From positions 549,501 to 613,500 of the forward strand of contig NZ_CP028843.1 in the NCBI RefSeq assembly GCF_003058325.1: DNA of 64,000 nt. Direction: 5' to 3'. Of this stretch, positions 36,934 to 45,748 are shown piece by piece (the stretch's first letter is position 1; each line of letters starts with the position of its first letter). Under the pieces are notes generated by a model, which had not been told where the DNA came from, did no database searches, and was given only the letters and a program-made list of their open reading frames with translations. The DNA comes from Methylobacterium currus. Lineage in GTDB: Bacteria > Pseudomonadota > Alphaproteobacteria > Rhizobiales > Beijerinckiaceae. A program made the translations under genes and the position numbers.

Positions 36934-37848
36934 ATGGGAATGCTGGACGGCAAGGTCGCGCTCGTCACCGGGGCCGGGGGCGGCATCGGGCGGGAGATCG
37001 CGCTCGCCATGGCGCTGGCCGGCGCCAAGGTGGTCGTCAACGATGTCGGAGCCAGCTTGAGCGGCCTCGGCGAGACCTCGGCGACGCCGGGCGAGCAGAC
37101 CCGCGCCATCATCGAGCAGCGGGGCGGCGAGGCGGTGGTCAACACCGACACGGTGGCCGAGTGGGAGGCCGCGCAACGCATCGTCGCGACCGCCCTCGAC
37201 GCGTTCGGCCGCCTCGACATCGTGGTCAACAATGCCGGCATCCTGCGTGACCAGATCTTCCACAAGATGACCCCGGAGGAGTGGCTGTCGGTCATCAACG
37301 TCCACCTCAACGGCAGCTTCTTCGTCTCCCGCGCCGCCGCCGAGACCTTCCGGCGCCAGAATTCCGGCGCTTACGTCCACATGACCTCGACCTCGGGGCT
37401 GATCGGCAATATCGGGCAGGCCAACTACTCGGCGGCCAAGCTCGGCATCGCCGCGCTGTCGAAGTCGATCGCCCTCGACATGGGCCGCTTCGGCGTGCGC
37501 TCGAACTGCATCGCGCCCTTCGCCTGGAGCCGGATGACGAGCTCGATCCCCGCCGAGACCCCGGAGCAGAAGGCCCGGGTCGCCAAGCTCCAGGCGATGG
37601 GGCCGGAGAAGAACGCGCCGCTCGCGGTCTTCCTCGCCTCCGACGCCGCCGCCCACGTCACCGGCCAGATCTTCGCCGCCCGCCACAACGAGCTGTTCAT
37701 CTTCAACCATCCCCGCCCGGTGCGCGGCGTGCACCGGGGCGAGGGCTGGACGCCGGAGACCATCGCGGAGCACGGCATGCCGGCCTTGTCGGGCCACCTC
37801 GCCCCCCTCGACCGCAGCCCCGACGTGTTCTCCTGGGACCCGGTGTGA
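36934..37848 (+). CDS. SDR dehydrogenase, 3-hydroxyacyl-CoA-type
   Basis: A 304-residue short-chain dehydrogenase. ATG 36934 has GGGAGGA eight bases upstream. TGAGGGIG (residues 12-19), NNAG, STSG and YSAAK are all present. It resembles the SDRs of peroxisomal-type MFE beta-oxidation (VVVNDVGASLSGLG). It would oxidise the hydroxyacyl-CoA made by the enoyl-CoA hydratase. The C-terminal about 50 residues (RPVRGVHRGEGWTPETIAEH) form a tail beyond the core fold. Two bases separate its stop and the next start. Confidence 0.88.
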   Translation: MGMLDGKVALVTGAGGGIGREIALAMALAGAKVVVNDVGASLSGLGETSATPGEQTRAIIEQRGGEAVVNTDTVAEWEAAQRIVATALDAFGRLDIVVNNAGILRDQIFHKMTPEEWLSVINVHLNGSFFVSRAAAETFRRQNSGAYVHMTSTSGLIGNIGQANYSAAKLGIAALSKSIALDMGRFGVRSNCIAPFAWSRMTSSIPAETPEQKARVAKLQAMGPEKNAPLAVFLASDAAAHVTGQIFAARHNELFIFNHPRPVRGVHRGEGWTPETIAEHGMPALSGHLAPLDRSPDVFSWDPV

Positions 37849-37850
37849 CC

Positions 37851-39017
37851 ATGACGATCAACGGATGCGCCCACATCGTCGGGGCCTACGAGCACCCGAC
37901 CCGTAAGGCCCCGGACAAGACCGTGGCCCAGCTCCACGCCGAATCCGCCGCCGGCGCGCTCGCCGATGCCGGACTCAGCAAGGACGACGTCGACGGCTAT
38001 TTCTGCGCGGGCGACGCGCCGGGCCTCGGGCCGCTGGCGATGGCCGACTACATGAACCTCAAGGTCCGCCACCTCGACAGCACCGATATCGGCGGCGCCT
38101 CCTACATCGCCCACGTGGCGCACGCGGCGCAGGCCATCGCGATGGGCAAGTGCAAGGTCGCGCTGATCACGCTGGCCGGCCGGCCGCGCAGCGCCGGCCA
38201 TTCCGGCACCGCGGCCCGTCCCGTCATCGCCGACGCGCCGGACAGCGCCTGGGAGACGCCGTTCGGCCCGACAACGGTCAACCTCTACGCGATGTGCGCG
38301 CGGCGGCATAGGTACGAGTTCGGCACGACCGCGGAACAGCTCGCCTGGATCAAGGTCGCGGCCTCGCACCACGCGCAGCATAATCCGCACGCCATGCTGC
38401 GCGACGTGGTGAGCGTCGAGGACGTGCTCGCCTCGCCGATGGTCGCCGACCCGCTGCACCGGCTCGATTGCTGCGTCGTCAGCGACGGCGGCGGGGCGCT
38501 GGTGGTGGTGCGGCCCGAGATCGCCCGCAGCCTGAAGCGCCCGCTGGTGCGGGTGATGGGCGCGGGCGAGGCGCAGAAGGGCCAGCTCGGCGGCGAGGTC
38601 GACCTGACCTACTCGGCGGCGCGCCATTCGGGGCCCGCGGCCTTCGCGGAGGCCGGGGTGACGCCCGCCGACATCAAGTACGCCTCGATCTACGACAGCT
38701 TCACCATCACGGTCCTGATGCAGCTCGAGGATCTGGGCTTCTGCGCGAAGGGGGAGGGGGGCCGCTTCGTCGCCGACGGCAACCTGATCTCGGGGACCGG
38801 AAGACTGCCGTTCAACACCGATGGCGGCGGCCTGTGCAACAACCACCCGGCCAACCGGGGCGGCATCACCAAGGTGATCGAGGCGGTGCGGCAATTGCGG
38901 GGCGAGGCGCATCCGGCCGTGCAGGTGAGGAATTGCGACCTCGCCGTCGCGACCGGGATCGGCGGCCTTCTCGGCAGCCGCCACGGCGCCGCGACCCTGG
39001 TGCTCGGGAGGGAGTGA
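37851..39017 (+). CDS. SCP2/Ltp2-like thiolase-fold protein, candidate retro-aldolase
   Basis: A 388-residue protein of the nonspecific lipid-transfer-protein thiolase group. Where thiolases have a nucleophilic Cys, the sequence reads STDIGGASYIAHVAHAAQAI, without Cys. It keeps the late ASIYDSFTITVLMQLEDLGF segment, whose Tyr matches the region used by Ltp2-type aldolases, and GGLCNNHPANRGG. The DUF35 gene follows after four bases, the partner arrangement known for aldolases of steroid side-chain breakdown. A retro-aldol rather than thiolytic role is my inference. Confidence 0.8.
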   Translation: MTINGCAHIVGAYEHPTRKAPDKTVAQLHAESAAGALADAGLSKDDVDGYFCAGDAPGLGPLAMADYMNLKVRHLDSTDIGGASYIAHVAHAAQAIAMGKCKVALITLAGRPRSAGHSGTAARPVIADAPDSAWETPFGPTTVNLYAMCARRHRYEFGTTAEQLAWIKVAASHHAQHNPHAMLRDVVSVEDVLASPMVADPLHRLDCCVVSDGGGALVVVRPEIARSLKRPLVRVMGAGEAQKGQLGGEVDLTYSAARHSGPAAFAEAGVTPADIKYASIYDSFTITVLMQLEDLGFCAKGEGGRFVADGNLISGTGRLPFNTDGGGLCNNHPANRGGITKVIEAVRQLRGEAHPAVQVRNCDLAVATGIGGLLGSRHGAATLVLGRE

Positions 39018-39021
39018 GACG

Positions 39022-39456
39022 ATGACCCGCATCTCCTTGCGCGACGGCGACTGGCCCGATCCGCCCGCGAGCCCCGAAGCCGCGCCCTTCGTGGCGGCGG
39101 CCCGCGAGGGCCGGTTCCTGCTGCGCCGCTGCACCGCCTGCGGCAAGGCGCACTGGTACCCGCGCGCGCTATGCCCGTTCTGCTTCGGTGAGACCGCCTG
39201 GGAGGAGGCCTCGGGCGAGGGCACCGTCTACAGCTACACGGTTCTCACCCGCGAGGACCCGCCCCGCGCGATCGCCTACGTCACCCTGGCGGAGGGGCCG
39301 ACGATGCTGACGAGCCTCGTCGACTGCGAGGCCGAGCAGATCGCGGTCGGCCAGGCGGTGCGGCTGGTCTTCGTGACGTCGAAGAACGGCACGCCGGTGC
39401 CGTGCTTCCGGCCGGCCGGGGCGGGCGATCCGTCGGGCGCGGAGCCGGCCCCGTAG
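39022..39456 (+). CDS. DUF35 Zn-ribbon/OB-fold acyl-CoA partner protein
   Basis: A 144-residue protein with a rubredoxin-like zinc ribbon, CTACGKAHWYPRALCPFC (Cys-x2-Cys-x10-Cys-x2-Cys, near residues 36-53), followed by an OB fold (GTVYSYTVLTREDPPRAIAY). DUF35 proteins form complexes with thiolase-fold aldolases, hydratases or HMG-CoA-type enzymes. Four bases after the SCP2-like gene, it is the likely obligate partner of that protein. Last gene of the cluster, ending 165 bases before the oxalate decarboxylase gene. Confidence 0.9.
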   Translation: MTRISLRDGDWPDPPASPEAAPFVAAAREGRFLLRRCTACGKAHWYPRALCPFCFGETAWEEASGEGTVYSYTVLTREDPPRAIAYVTLAEGPTMLTSLVDCEAEQIAVGQAVRLVFVTSKNGTPVPCFRPAGAGDPSGAEPAP

Positions 39457-39621
39457 GCGCGAGGCGCACGGCCATCCGGTCGCCGGGCTCCTCCGGGTCT
39501 GAGCCTCGCGGAGAGTGGTCCGGCGGTGCCGACCCAACGGAACCCGCCGGCCGGCGGAGCATTGTCGGGCGCCATGCGGGGCCCTGAGATCGCGTCCCCG
39601 CCTTGAGGTGGAGACCGCCCC

Positions 39622-40845
39622 GTGACGCTCATCTCCCGTCGTGACACGCTGGCCGCCGCGGCAGCCAGCCTCGTCACCACCGCCGCCAGCGCGCAGACCC
39701 CGGCCCCGTCCGGACCGACGCCGATCCGCGGCAGGAACGGGGCGGACATCGTCGGCCCGACCAACCCGGCCCGGCAGGCCGCGGAGCCGTTCACCACCCG
39801 CCCGCCGAAGACCGACCACGGCACGATGCCGAACCTCAAATGGTCGTTCACCGACAGCCACATGCGCCTGGAGGAGGGCGGCTGGGCGCGCCAGACCACC
39901 ATCCGCGAATTGCCGGTCTCGACCGCCATGGCGGGCGTCAACATGCGCCTCAAGGCCGGCGTCGCCCGGGAGATGCATTGGCACAAGGAGGCGGAGTGGT
40001 CCTACATGCTCAAGGGCCGCGCCCGCATCACGGCCGTCGACCAGGCCGGGCGGACCTTCGTGGACGATGTCGGTGAGGGCGACCTCTGGTACTTCCCGTC
40101 CGGCATCCCGCACTCGATCCAGGGGCTGGAGAGCGAGGTCGACGGCTGCGAGTTCCTCCTCGTCTTCGACGACGGCCATTTCTCGGAAGACTCGACCTTC
40201 CTGATCACCGACTGGCTCGCCCACACGCCGCGCGACATCCTGGCGAAGAATTTCGGGGTGCCGGAATCGGCCCTGGCCCAGCTGCCGGACAAGGAGAAGT
40301 ACATTTTTCCGGCGCCGATGCCGGGCCCGCTCGCCGGCGACCGCACCGGCGGCGCCGGCCCGGTGCCGGAGGGCTTCAGCTACCGCATGCTGGCGCAGGA
40401 GCCGATCCGCACGAAGGGCGGCACCGTCCGCATCACCGATTCCAAGGTCTTTCCGGCCTCAAAGACCATCGCGGCGGCCCTCGTCGAGCTGGAGCCCGGG
40501 GCCTTGCGCGAGCTGCACTGGCATCCGAACGGCGACGAGTGGCAATACTACCTCTCGGGGCAGGGCCGGATGACGGTGTTCGGCTCCGAATCGAAGGCCC
40601 GCACCTTCGACTACCAGGCCGGCGACGTCGGCTACGTGCCGTTCGCCATGGGTCATTACATCGAGAATACCGGCGCGACGCCGCTCCGCTTCCTCGAACT
40701 GTTCCGCAGCCCGGCTTATGCCGACGTCTCGCTGAACCAGTGGATGGCGCTGACCCCACATGCGCTGGTGCGGGCGCATCTGACCATCGACGAGTCGGTG
40801 CTGGCCGGGCTGCCGGCGGGCAAGACGCCGGTGGTGCCGGGGTGA
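39622..40845 (+). CDS. oxdC: Oxalate decarboxylase (bicupin), exported
   Basis: A 407-residue Mn bicupin converting oxalate to formate and CO2. GTG 39622 opens [20 protein letters not shown], a twin-arginine-like signal; the product is probably periplasmic. The two metal sites are MHWHKEAEW and [10 protein letters not shown]. The active-site lid is SEDST (in HFSEDSTF), close to the SENST lid of Bacillus OxdC, and favours decarboxylase over oxidase. [15 protein letters not shown] follows as in OxdC. Formate from oxalate fits a methylotroph's one-carbon metabolism. Confidence 0.92.
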   Translation: MTLISRRDTLAAAAASLVTTAASAQTPAPSGPTPIRGRNGADIVGPTNPARQAAEPFTTRPPKTDHGTMPNLKWSFTDSHMRLEEGGWARQTTIRELPVSTAMAGVNMRLKAGVAREMHWHKEAEWSYMLKGRARITAVDQAGRTFVDDVGEGDLWYFPSGIPHSIQGLESEVDGCEFLLVFDDGHFSEDSTFLITDWLAHTPRDILAKNFGVPESALAQLPDKEKYIFPAPMPGPLAGDRTGGAGPVPEGFSYRMLAQEPIRTKGGTVRITDSKVFPASKTIAAALVELEPGALRELHWHPNGDEWQYYLSGQGRMTVFGSESKARTFDYQAGDVGYVPFAMGHYIENTGATPLRFLELFRSPAYADVSLNQWMALTPHALVRAHLTIDESVLAGLPAGKTPVVPG

Positions 40846-41117
40846 TGTGACCGTAGCCCGATCTAACGTAAGACGAACAAAGCGCGGGATCCCCTCTCGC
40901 GTGTGGGACAGAAATTAGGGGCGATCGAAGATCGCGCGGGGTGGCACGTTTCCGCGTAAAGATCGAACGGTCGTGCTGGCAGCAGAACCGTTCAGGCTTG
41001 TTGCGGCACCGTCTCCACCCTCACGCGGGATCTTCGATCCCCTGACCCCTCTCCCACGCGGGAGAGGGGAAGAGCCTTGCTCCGGACTGTTTGCAAAAGT
41101 CGCGATACCGATCCCCT
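40846..41117. repeat. Palindrome-rich intergenic repeat
   Basis: No gene. Long inverted arms GATCGAAGATCGCGCG (40923-40938) and CGCGGGATCTTCGATC (41025-41040), one mismatch, enclose a third hairpin. A perfect 10-bp stem with loop ACGC follows (41047-41070), the same stem as the terminator at 1444. GCGGGATCCCCTCTC is shared with the 1437-1451 region. Probably dispersed repeats doubling as a terminator between convergent genes. Confidence 0.75.
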
Positions 41118-41723
41118 TCACGCCATCGGCAACGGCGCCCGCGCCTCCTGCACCACCGCCTCCTGCCGCCAGGTCGAGGGCTGGTCCGAGGCTCCGGTCC
41201 CGAGCGGGCATTGCACCATCACGCTGTCGCCCCAGCGGCCGTGGCGGTAGGCCACGGCCGGCAGGTGGCCGACCCTGGTGAAGCCGCAGGCCTCGTGCAG
41301 GCGTAAACTGGCCTCGTTCTCGGCGTCGATGTAGCCGATCATCTGGCGGTAGCCGCCCGCGGCGCAGGCCTCGATCAGGGCCGGCAGCAGACGCCGGCCG
41401 ATGCCGGCATGGAGGTGGCCGGCATGGACGTAGATCGAGTGCTTGAGCGTGTAGCGGTAGGCCGGCCGCTTGCGGAACGGCACCGCGTAGGCGTAGCCCG
41501 CCACCACCCCGTGACGCTCGGCCACGAGGTGGGGCAGGCGCTTCGAGCGCATGTTCTTGCGCCGGCGCTTGAGGTCGTCCGGCAGGAGCCGGTCCTCTTC
41601 GAAGTCGCCGGTATCGCCGACGCCGTGGCGGATATGGTGCTCGTAGATGTCGATCATCGCCGCCACGTCCGCGTCCGTGGACGGGCGGATCACGATCCCG
41701 GGCTGCGAAGGCGTCGAGTCCAT
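41118..41723 (-). CDS. GNAT N-acetyltransferase (PAT-like)
   Basis: A 201-residue acetyltransferase of the phosphinothricin/methionine-sulfoximine group. The acetyl-CoA loop is HLHAGIGRRLLPALIEA, preceded by IYVHAGHLH; AGYAYAVPFRKRPAYRY and NEASLRLHEACGFTRVGHLP are family signatures. Its ATG (41723) overlaps the stop of the decarboxylase gene as TGATG, so the two are coupled. The pairing suggests acetylation of an amine or amino acid related to the decarboxylase, but the substrate is unproven. Confidence 0.85.
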   Translation of the reverse strand: MDSTPSQPGIVIRPSTDADVAAMIDIYEHHIRHGVGDTGDFEEDRLLPDDLKRRRKNMRSKRLPHLVAERHGVVAGYAYAVPFRKRPAYRYTLKHSIYVHAGHLHAGIGRRLLPALIEACAAGGYRQMIGYIDAENEASLRLHEACGFTRVGHLPAVAYRHGRWGDSVMVQCPLGTGASDQPSTWRQEAVVQEARAPLPMA

Positions 41724-44068
41724 CAGCGCCCCTCCCGCAGCACGTAGGTGTAGAAGCGGATGCGCCCGTCCGGCTCGACCTGGCGGTAGACGCCCTGGAT
41801 CTCGGCCTCGAAGCCCGGGAACAGGTTGGCTGCGGCCTCGAACATCTTGAAGTAGTCGAGCATGGGCTTGGCGCGCTGGTCCAGCCGCTCGCCCGGCAGC
41901 ACCGTGCCGATGCCGGGCGGATAGACCAGCATCAGGGTCGTGGCGACCCGCCCCTCGGCCTCGGCGATCGGCACGAAGTCGACATTGTTGCGGGTCAGCA
42001 TCTGCGCCGCGGCCTTGGGCGGCATCACCATCTCGGGCAGGTGCTCGGGCATGAACTGCTTGCGCTGGAGGCTAGATGTCCCCGATTGCCGGTGGAAGGT
42101 GTGGTAGTCGGCGCAGAGGTCGCGCAGGCGCACGCCGCCGTAGCGCTGCGGCCGGCGCCGGACGAATTCTGGCATCGCCTCTTCGAGCAGCACGTTGTCG
42201 TCGTGCAGCCGCTTGAACGCGACGAGCCCCGAGATCAGCGTGCCGGCCTTCGAGGATTCGACGCCGGGCGTCAGCAGGAAGAGCAGCGAGTTGAGGTCGT
42301 TCTTCTCCGCGACGATGCGGTTCTCGCGCAGGTACTGGGCGACGATCGGGGCCGGCACGCCGTGCTCGCTGTACTCGCCCGTGCGCCGGTCGAAGCCGGG
42401 GGTGAGCACCGTGAGCTTGTTCGGGTCGGTGATGGCGTAGCCCGGCGCGACGTGGGTGAAGCCGTGCCAGCCGGCACCGGGCCTCAGCTCCCAGTGGCGC
42501 GGGTCGGAGGCGAGCTCGTCGGTCGGCAGGCTCTCCCACGGCACCTCGGCGCCGCCGGCGCCGGTCGCCATGTCGGGCACGAAGGGGTCGAAGAACCAGC
42601 GCCGCTTCGGGTCGCGCTCGTTCTCCTCGAACTCCTTGCGGATCGCCCGCACCTTTTTGCGCCACTCGATCCCGAGGCGGATCGTGTCGTCCCACAGGAT
42701 CATGCCCGAGCGCCCCTTCATCATCTGGGCGCCGACGTCGAGCGAGGCGAAGAGGGGATAGAACGGCGAGGTCGAGGCGTGGACGAGGAAGCTCTCGTTG
42801 AGGCGCCGATGCTCCACCCGCCTCGTCTGGCCGCGGATATGGCCGTCCTTGGTGTGGATCTGCGAGGCCTGGGAGAAGCTCGCGAGCTGCTTGTGGGTCG
42901 ATTGCGTGGCGATGATGCCGGGCGAGGTCTCGTCGAGCCCGGTCAGCCCCATGGCGTAGCGGCCCTGGAACAGGGGATGGAACTTCATGAAGCCGGCCCA
43001 GGCCTCATCGAACAGGATGTAGTCGCAGAGATGGCCGATCTTGGCGACGATCTCGCGGGCGTCGTAGATCGTGCCGTCATAGGTGCATTGCTCGATCACG
43101 GCGACGCGGAACGGGCGCTCCTTGCGCCACGCCTCCTTGTCCTTGACGAGCGGGTTGGCCCGGATCTTCTGGCGGATGCGGTCCTCGTCCAGCGCCTCGT
43201 GGAAGATCGGGCCGATCAGCCCGTAGGCGTTGCGGTCGGTCTCGAGGAAGATCGGGATGCCGCCGCCGAGGAACAGCGCGCCGTGATGCGCCGCCTTGTG
43301 GTTGTTGCGGTCGAACAGCACCAGGTCGTCCTCGGCCACGAGCGAGGACAGCACGATCTTGTTCGAGGCCGAGGTGCCGTTGAGGACGAAGTAGGTCTTT
43401 TCCGCCCCGAAGATCTGGGCCGCCTCCTTCTGCGCCTTGAGCGCCGGGCCCTCGTGGGTCAGGAGGTCGCCGAGGTCGAGGACCGAGTTGTCGAGGTCAT
43501 CGCGAAAGATCGCCTCGCCGAGATGCTCGACGAAGATGCGGCCGATCGGCGAACGGTTATAGAAAATGCCGCCATTGTGGCCCGGGCAGGTCCAGAGCTG
43601 GTTGCCCTTCTCGGCGTAGTCGACCAGCGCGCCGAAGAACGGCGTCTTCAGGGTCTCGGCATATTGCGTCACCCGGCTGACCAGGCCGCGGGCGATGAAT
43701 TCAGGGGTTTCCTCGGCGAGGAAGATGTAGCCGTCGATGAAGTCGAGCAGCTCGACCGGGATGTCCTCCAGGCGCTTGCGCCGGACCATGATGACGATCG
43801 GCATCTCGAGGCCGCGCTTGCGCATCATGTCGATGAGCGCCGCCGCCTTGCCGTCGAGGCCGCGCTTGCCCCAATCCACCACCAGGCAGCCGACCGCCGC
43901 GTCGGTCTGCACCGCGATCGCCGCGTCCTCGACCCGCCGGGCCCGCACCACCTCGAAGCCGCGCCCCTCGACCGCCGCGACGATCTGGTTGACGCGCGCG
44001 CCCTCCAGGTCGTCCGGGTCGAAGGCCGGCGTGCACATCAGCACGGTGAAGCGGCGGTGGAAGTCCAT
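41723..44068 (-). CDS. Orn/Arg/Lys decarboxylase, biodegradative-type with N-terminal wing domain
   Basis: A 781-residue fold-type I PLP decarboxylase. ATG 44068 has AGGAG nine bases upstream. Residues 1-130 form a receiver-like wing domain; the catalytic part includes WTCPGHNGGIFYNRSPIG, FVLNGTSASNKIVLSSL, DEAWAGFMKFHPLF and the PLP Lys in ATQSTHKQLASFSQASQIH. Ornithine, arginine or lysine could be the substrate; the sequence alone does not decide. It would make putrescine, agmatine or cadaverine and help acid resistance. Coupled to a GNAT downstream; an agmatinase-like gene lies 7 kb away. Confidence 0.9.
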   Translation of the reverse strand: MDFHRRFTVLMCTPAFDPDDLEGARVNQIVAAVEGRGFEVVRARRVEDAAIAVQTDAAVGCLVVDWGKRGLDGKAAALIDMMRKRGLEMPIVIMVRRKRLEDIPVELLDFIDGYIFLAEETPEFIARGLVSRVTQYAETLKTPFFGALVDYAEKGNQLWTCPGHNGGIFYNRSPIGRIFVEHLGEAIFRDDLDNSVLDLGDLLTHEGPALKAQKEAAQIFGAEKTYFVLNGTSASNKIVLSSLVAEDDLVLFDRNNHKAAHHGALFLGGGIPIFLETDRNAYGLIGPIFHEALDEDRIRQKIRANPLVKDKEAWRKERPFRVAVIEQCTYDGTIYDAREIVAKIGHLCDYILFDEAWAGFMKFHPLFQGRYAMGLTGLDETSPGIIATQSTHKQLASFSQASQIHTKDGHIRGQTRRVEHRRLNESFLVHASTSPFYPLFASLDVGAQMMKGRSGMILWDDTIRLGIEWRKKVRAIRKEFEENERDPKRRWFFDPFVPDMATGAGGAEVPWESLPTDELASDPRHWELRPGAGWHGFTHVAPGYAITDPNKLTVLTPGFDRRTGEYSEHGVPAPIVAQYLRENRIVAEKNDLNSLLFLLTPGVESSKAGTLISGLVAFKRLHDDNVLLEEAMPEFVRRRPQRYGGVRLRDLCADYHTFHRQSGTSSLQRKQFMPEHLPEMVMPPKAAAQMLTRNNVDFVPIAEAEGRVATTLMLVYPPGIGTVLPGERLDQRAKPMLDYFKMFEAAANLFPGFEAEIQGVYRQVEPDGRIRFYTYVLREGR

Positions 44069-44153
44069 CGGGCGGGCTCCTGTCCTTTGGGAATGGCCTG
44101 CGTGTCGGCCGCTCTCGTGACGATCCGATGACGGCGGCGGCCCGGCCGTCGAT

Positions 44154-44768
44154 TCAGCCGGTGCGCAGGAGGGAGGCGAGGGCGGCACTGAGCGCGGCGT
44201 AGCCGCGGGCGTTGAGATGGAGCCGGTCGGCCTCGAGGCCATGGGTCGGCTCGGGACGAAAAGCCGCGTCGCCATCGAGGAGGAGCAGGGCCTCGTTCCG
44301 GGCGAGGCCCCCGATGGCGGCGTTGAGCGCGAGCCGATCGGCCTCGCTCCGCCCCGGCGGGCTCTCGCGCCACGGCACGGTGGCGAGCACGATGCGTTGC
44401 GGTGCCCAGGCGGCGCGGAGCGCCGCCACCAGGGCGGCGAGGCCGGCGACGATCGTCCCAGGCGCATCGCCATCGGCGAAGCTGTTGGTGCCGACCATCA
44501 GGACCGCGAGGCGGGGCCTGAGGGCGAAGGCCGCCATCGCGGCGAGGCGCCAGCGCGTGGTCTGCACCCGGTCCCCGGGCAGGCCGAGATTGAGAATGGG
44601 CAGGCCGGTCGCAGCCGTAAGGTCCGGCTCGGGCCAGCCGGCGGCGAGGGAATCGCCGAGGATCACCGCGCCGGGCGCCGGGCCGGCGGCGAGGCAGGCC
44701 ATCAGGGCGCGGTGGCGGCGCAGGCCGGAGGCCTTCGCCGGTGGGTCAGGGGGGCGGGCCGCGCTCAC
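44154..44768 (-). CDS. SGNH/GDSL-type hydrolase
   Basis: A 204-residue esterase-like protein. Blocks are clear: GDSLAAGW (block I, Ser), GLPGDRVQTTRWRL (Gly block II), LAVLMVGTNSFADGD (Asn block III) and LEADRLHLNARGY (Asp and His, block V). GTG 44768 overlaps the upstream stop as GTGA. No clear signal peptide; an Ala-rich hydrophobic stretch (ALMACLAAGPAPG) might anchor it. Likely acts on acyl groups of the polysaccharide modified by the MBOAT protein. Confidence 0.82.
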   Translation of the reverse strand: MSAARPPDPPAKASGLRRHRALMACLAAGPAPGAVILGDSLAAGWPEPDLTAATGLPILNLGLPGDRVQTTRWRLAAMAAFALRPRLAVLMVGTNSFADGDAPGTIVAGLAALVAALRAAWAPQRIVLATVPWRESPPGRSEADRLALNAAIGGLARNEALLLLDGDAAFRPEPTHGLEADRLHLNARGYAALSAALASLLRTG

Positions 44769-45748
44769 CGGGCCGCCGGCCGGCGCAGGCCCAGCCGCTC
44801 CAGCACCTGGCGGCCGATCAGCGGCGTGTAGTGCAGGTTGTCGAGCCAGGCGGGGGTGGAGCCGGCGGCGGGATCGAACGGATAGGGATCGCCGAGGTTG
44901 GTGAGGTCGAGGACCGGCCTCCCGCGGGCGGCGCAGAGCCGCATCACCGCCTCGCGCCACTGCGAGAAGTCGTCGGTCAGCCCGAGATCGGCGAGCACCC
45001 GCCGTTGCGCGTCGCTCACCGGCGAGAGATAGACCGCCAGGTCGACGCCCGAGAGACGGTCGAGGGCAAGGTCGAGGCCCGCCAGGGTCTCGGGCCGGAA
45101 CGCCGCCGTGGTGCGCCGGCGCGTGGCATCGTTCTCCAGGGTCAGGACCGCCGCCAGGGGCGGGGTGATGCGAAAGCCGGCCCGGGTCCAGGAGCCCGGA
45201 TCGTCGCCGCCCGCCACCGCCGCGAGACGGCTGTCGGCGAGCGCGTAGCGGCCGAGCACGCTGCCCATCAGTGCGGCGAGCCGGCCGCTGAGGGTGGCCA
45301 GCGCCTCGTCGAGATGCACCGGCACGCTCGGACGCGAGAACATGTAGTAGTCGAGCCCGAGCGTCGCCCGGGCCGGGGCCCGGGAGGCCACCACGGCGGC
45401 GATCACCGGCAGCTCCGTGGCGATGACCGCCGAGATGCCGGCATTGAAGACCCGACCCGGCGGCACGCCGGTGACGTCGGCGGGGTCGAGGCCGTGATAG
45501 ACCGTCGAGGAGCCGATGAGCGCGAGGTCGTAGGGGCGCGTCAGCGCTTGCAGCACCTTGGCCCGGCGGGTCTGCCGGTCGAGAAGGCGGCTGTTGCCGT
45601 CGGTCACGGCCCGCCACGGTGGGTCGTCGCGGAAGATCCAGTAGGCGTCGAACCAGATCACCCGCCCGGCCACCCCGGTGACGAGGAGCGCGAGGATCAG
45701 GGCCGTCAGCGCGAGGTAGCGACGGGCCAGGGCCTCAGAAGCGGGCAT
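44765..45748 (-). CDS. Membrane-anchored AlgX/AlgJ-like SGNH-fold protein
   Basis: A 327-residue protein with one N-terminal helix (ALTALILALLVTGVAGRVI, residues 11-30) and an extracytoplasmic domain. LALIGSSTVYHGLDPADVTG resembles the Ser block of SGNH-type partner acetyltransferases, and LDNLHYTPLIGRQVLERL gives the Asp-x-x-His end. MBOAT partners such as AlgJ/X or DltD share this plan. Its start overlaps the MBOAT stop by 14 bases and its stop overlaps the next gene. The donor and acceptor are not evident. Confidence 0.75.
   Translation of the reverse strand: MPASEALARRYLALTALILALLVTGVAGRVIWFDAYWIFRDDPPWRAVTDGNSRLLDRQTRRAKVLQALTRPYDLALIGSSTVYHGLDPADVTGVPPGRVFNAGISAVIATELPVIAAVVASRAPARATLGLDYYMFSRPSVPVHLDEALATLSGRLAALMGSVLGRYALADSRLAAVAGGDDPGSWTRAGFRITPPLAAVLTLENDATRRRTTAAFRPETLAGLDLALDRLSGVDLAVYLSPVSDAQRRVLADLGLTDDFSQWREAVMRLCAARGRPVLDLTNLGDPYPFDPAAGSTPAWLDNLHYTPLIGRQVLERLGLRRPAAR

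Noticed and set aside
42041..44131. 696-codon plus-strand frame opposite the decarboxylase
   Set aside because: Shadow of a gene with clear PLP motifs on the other strand.
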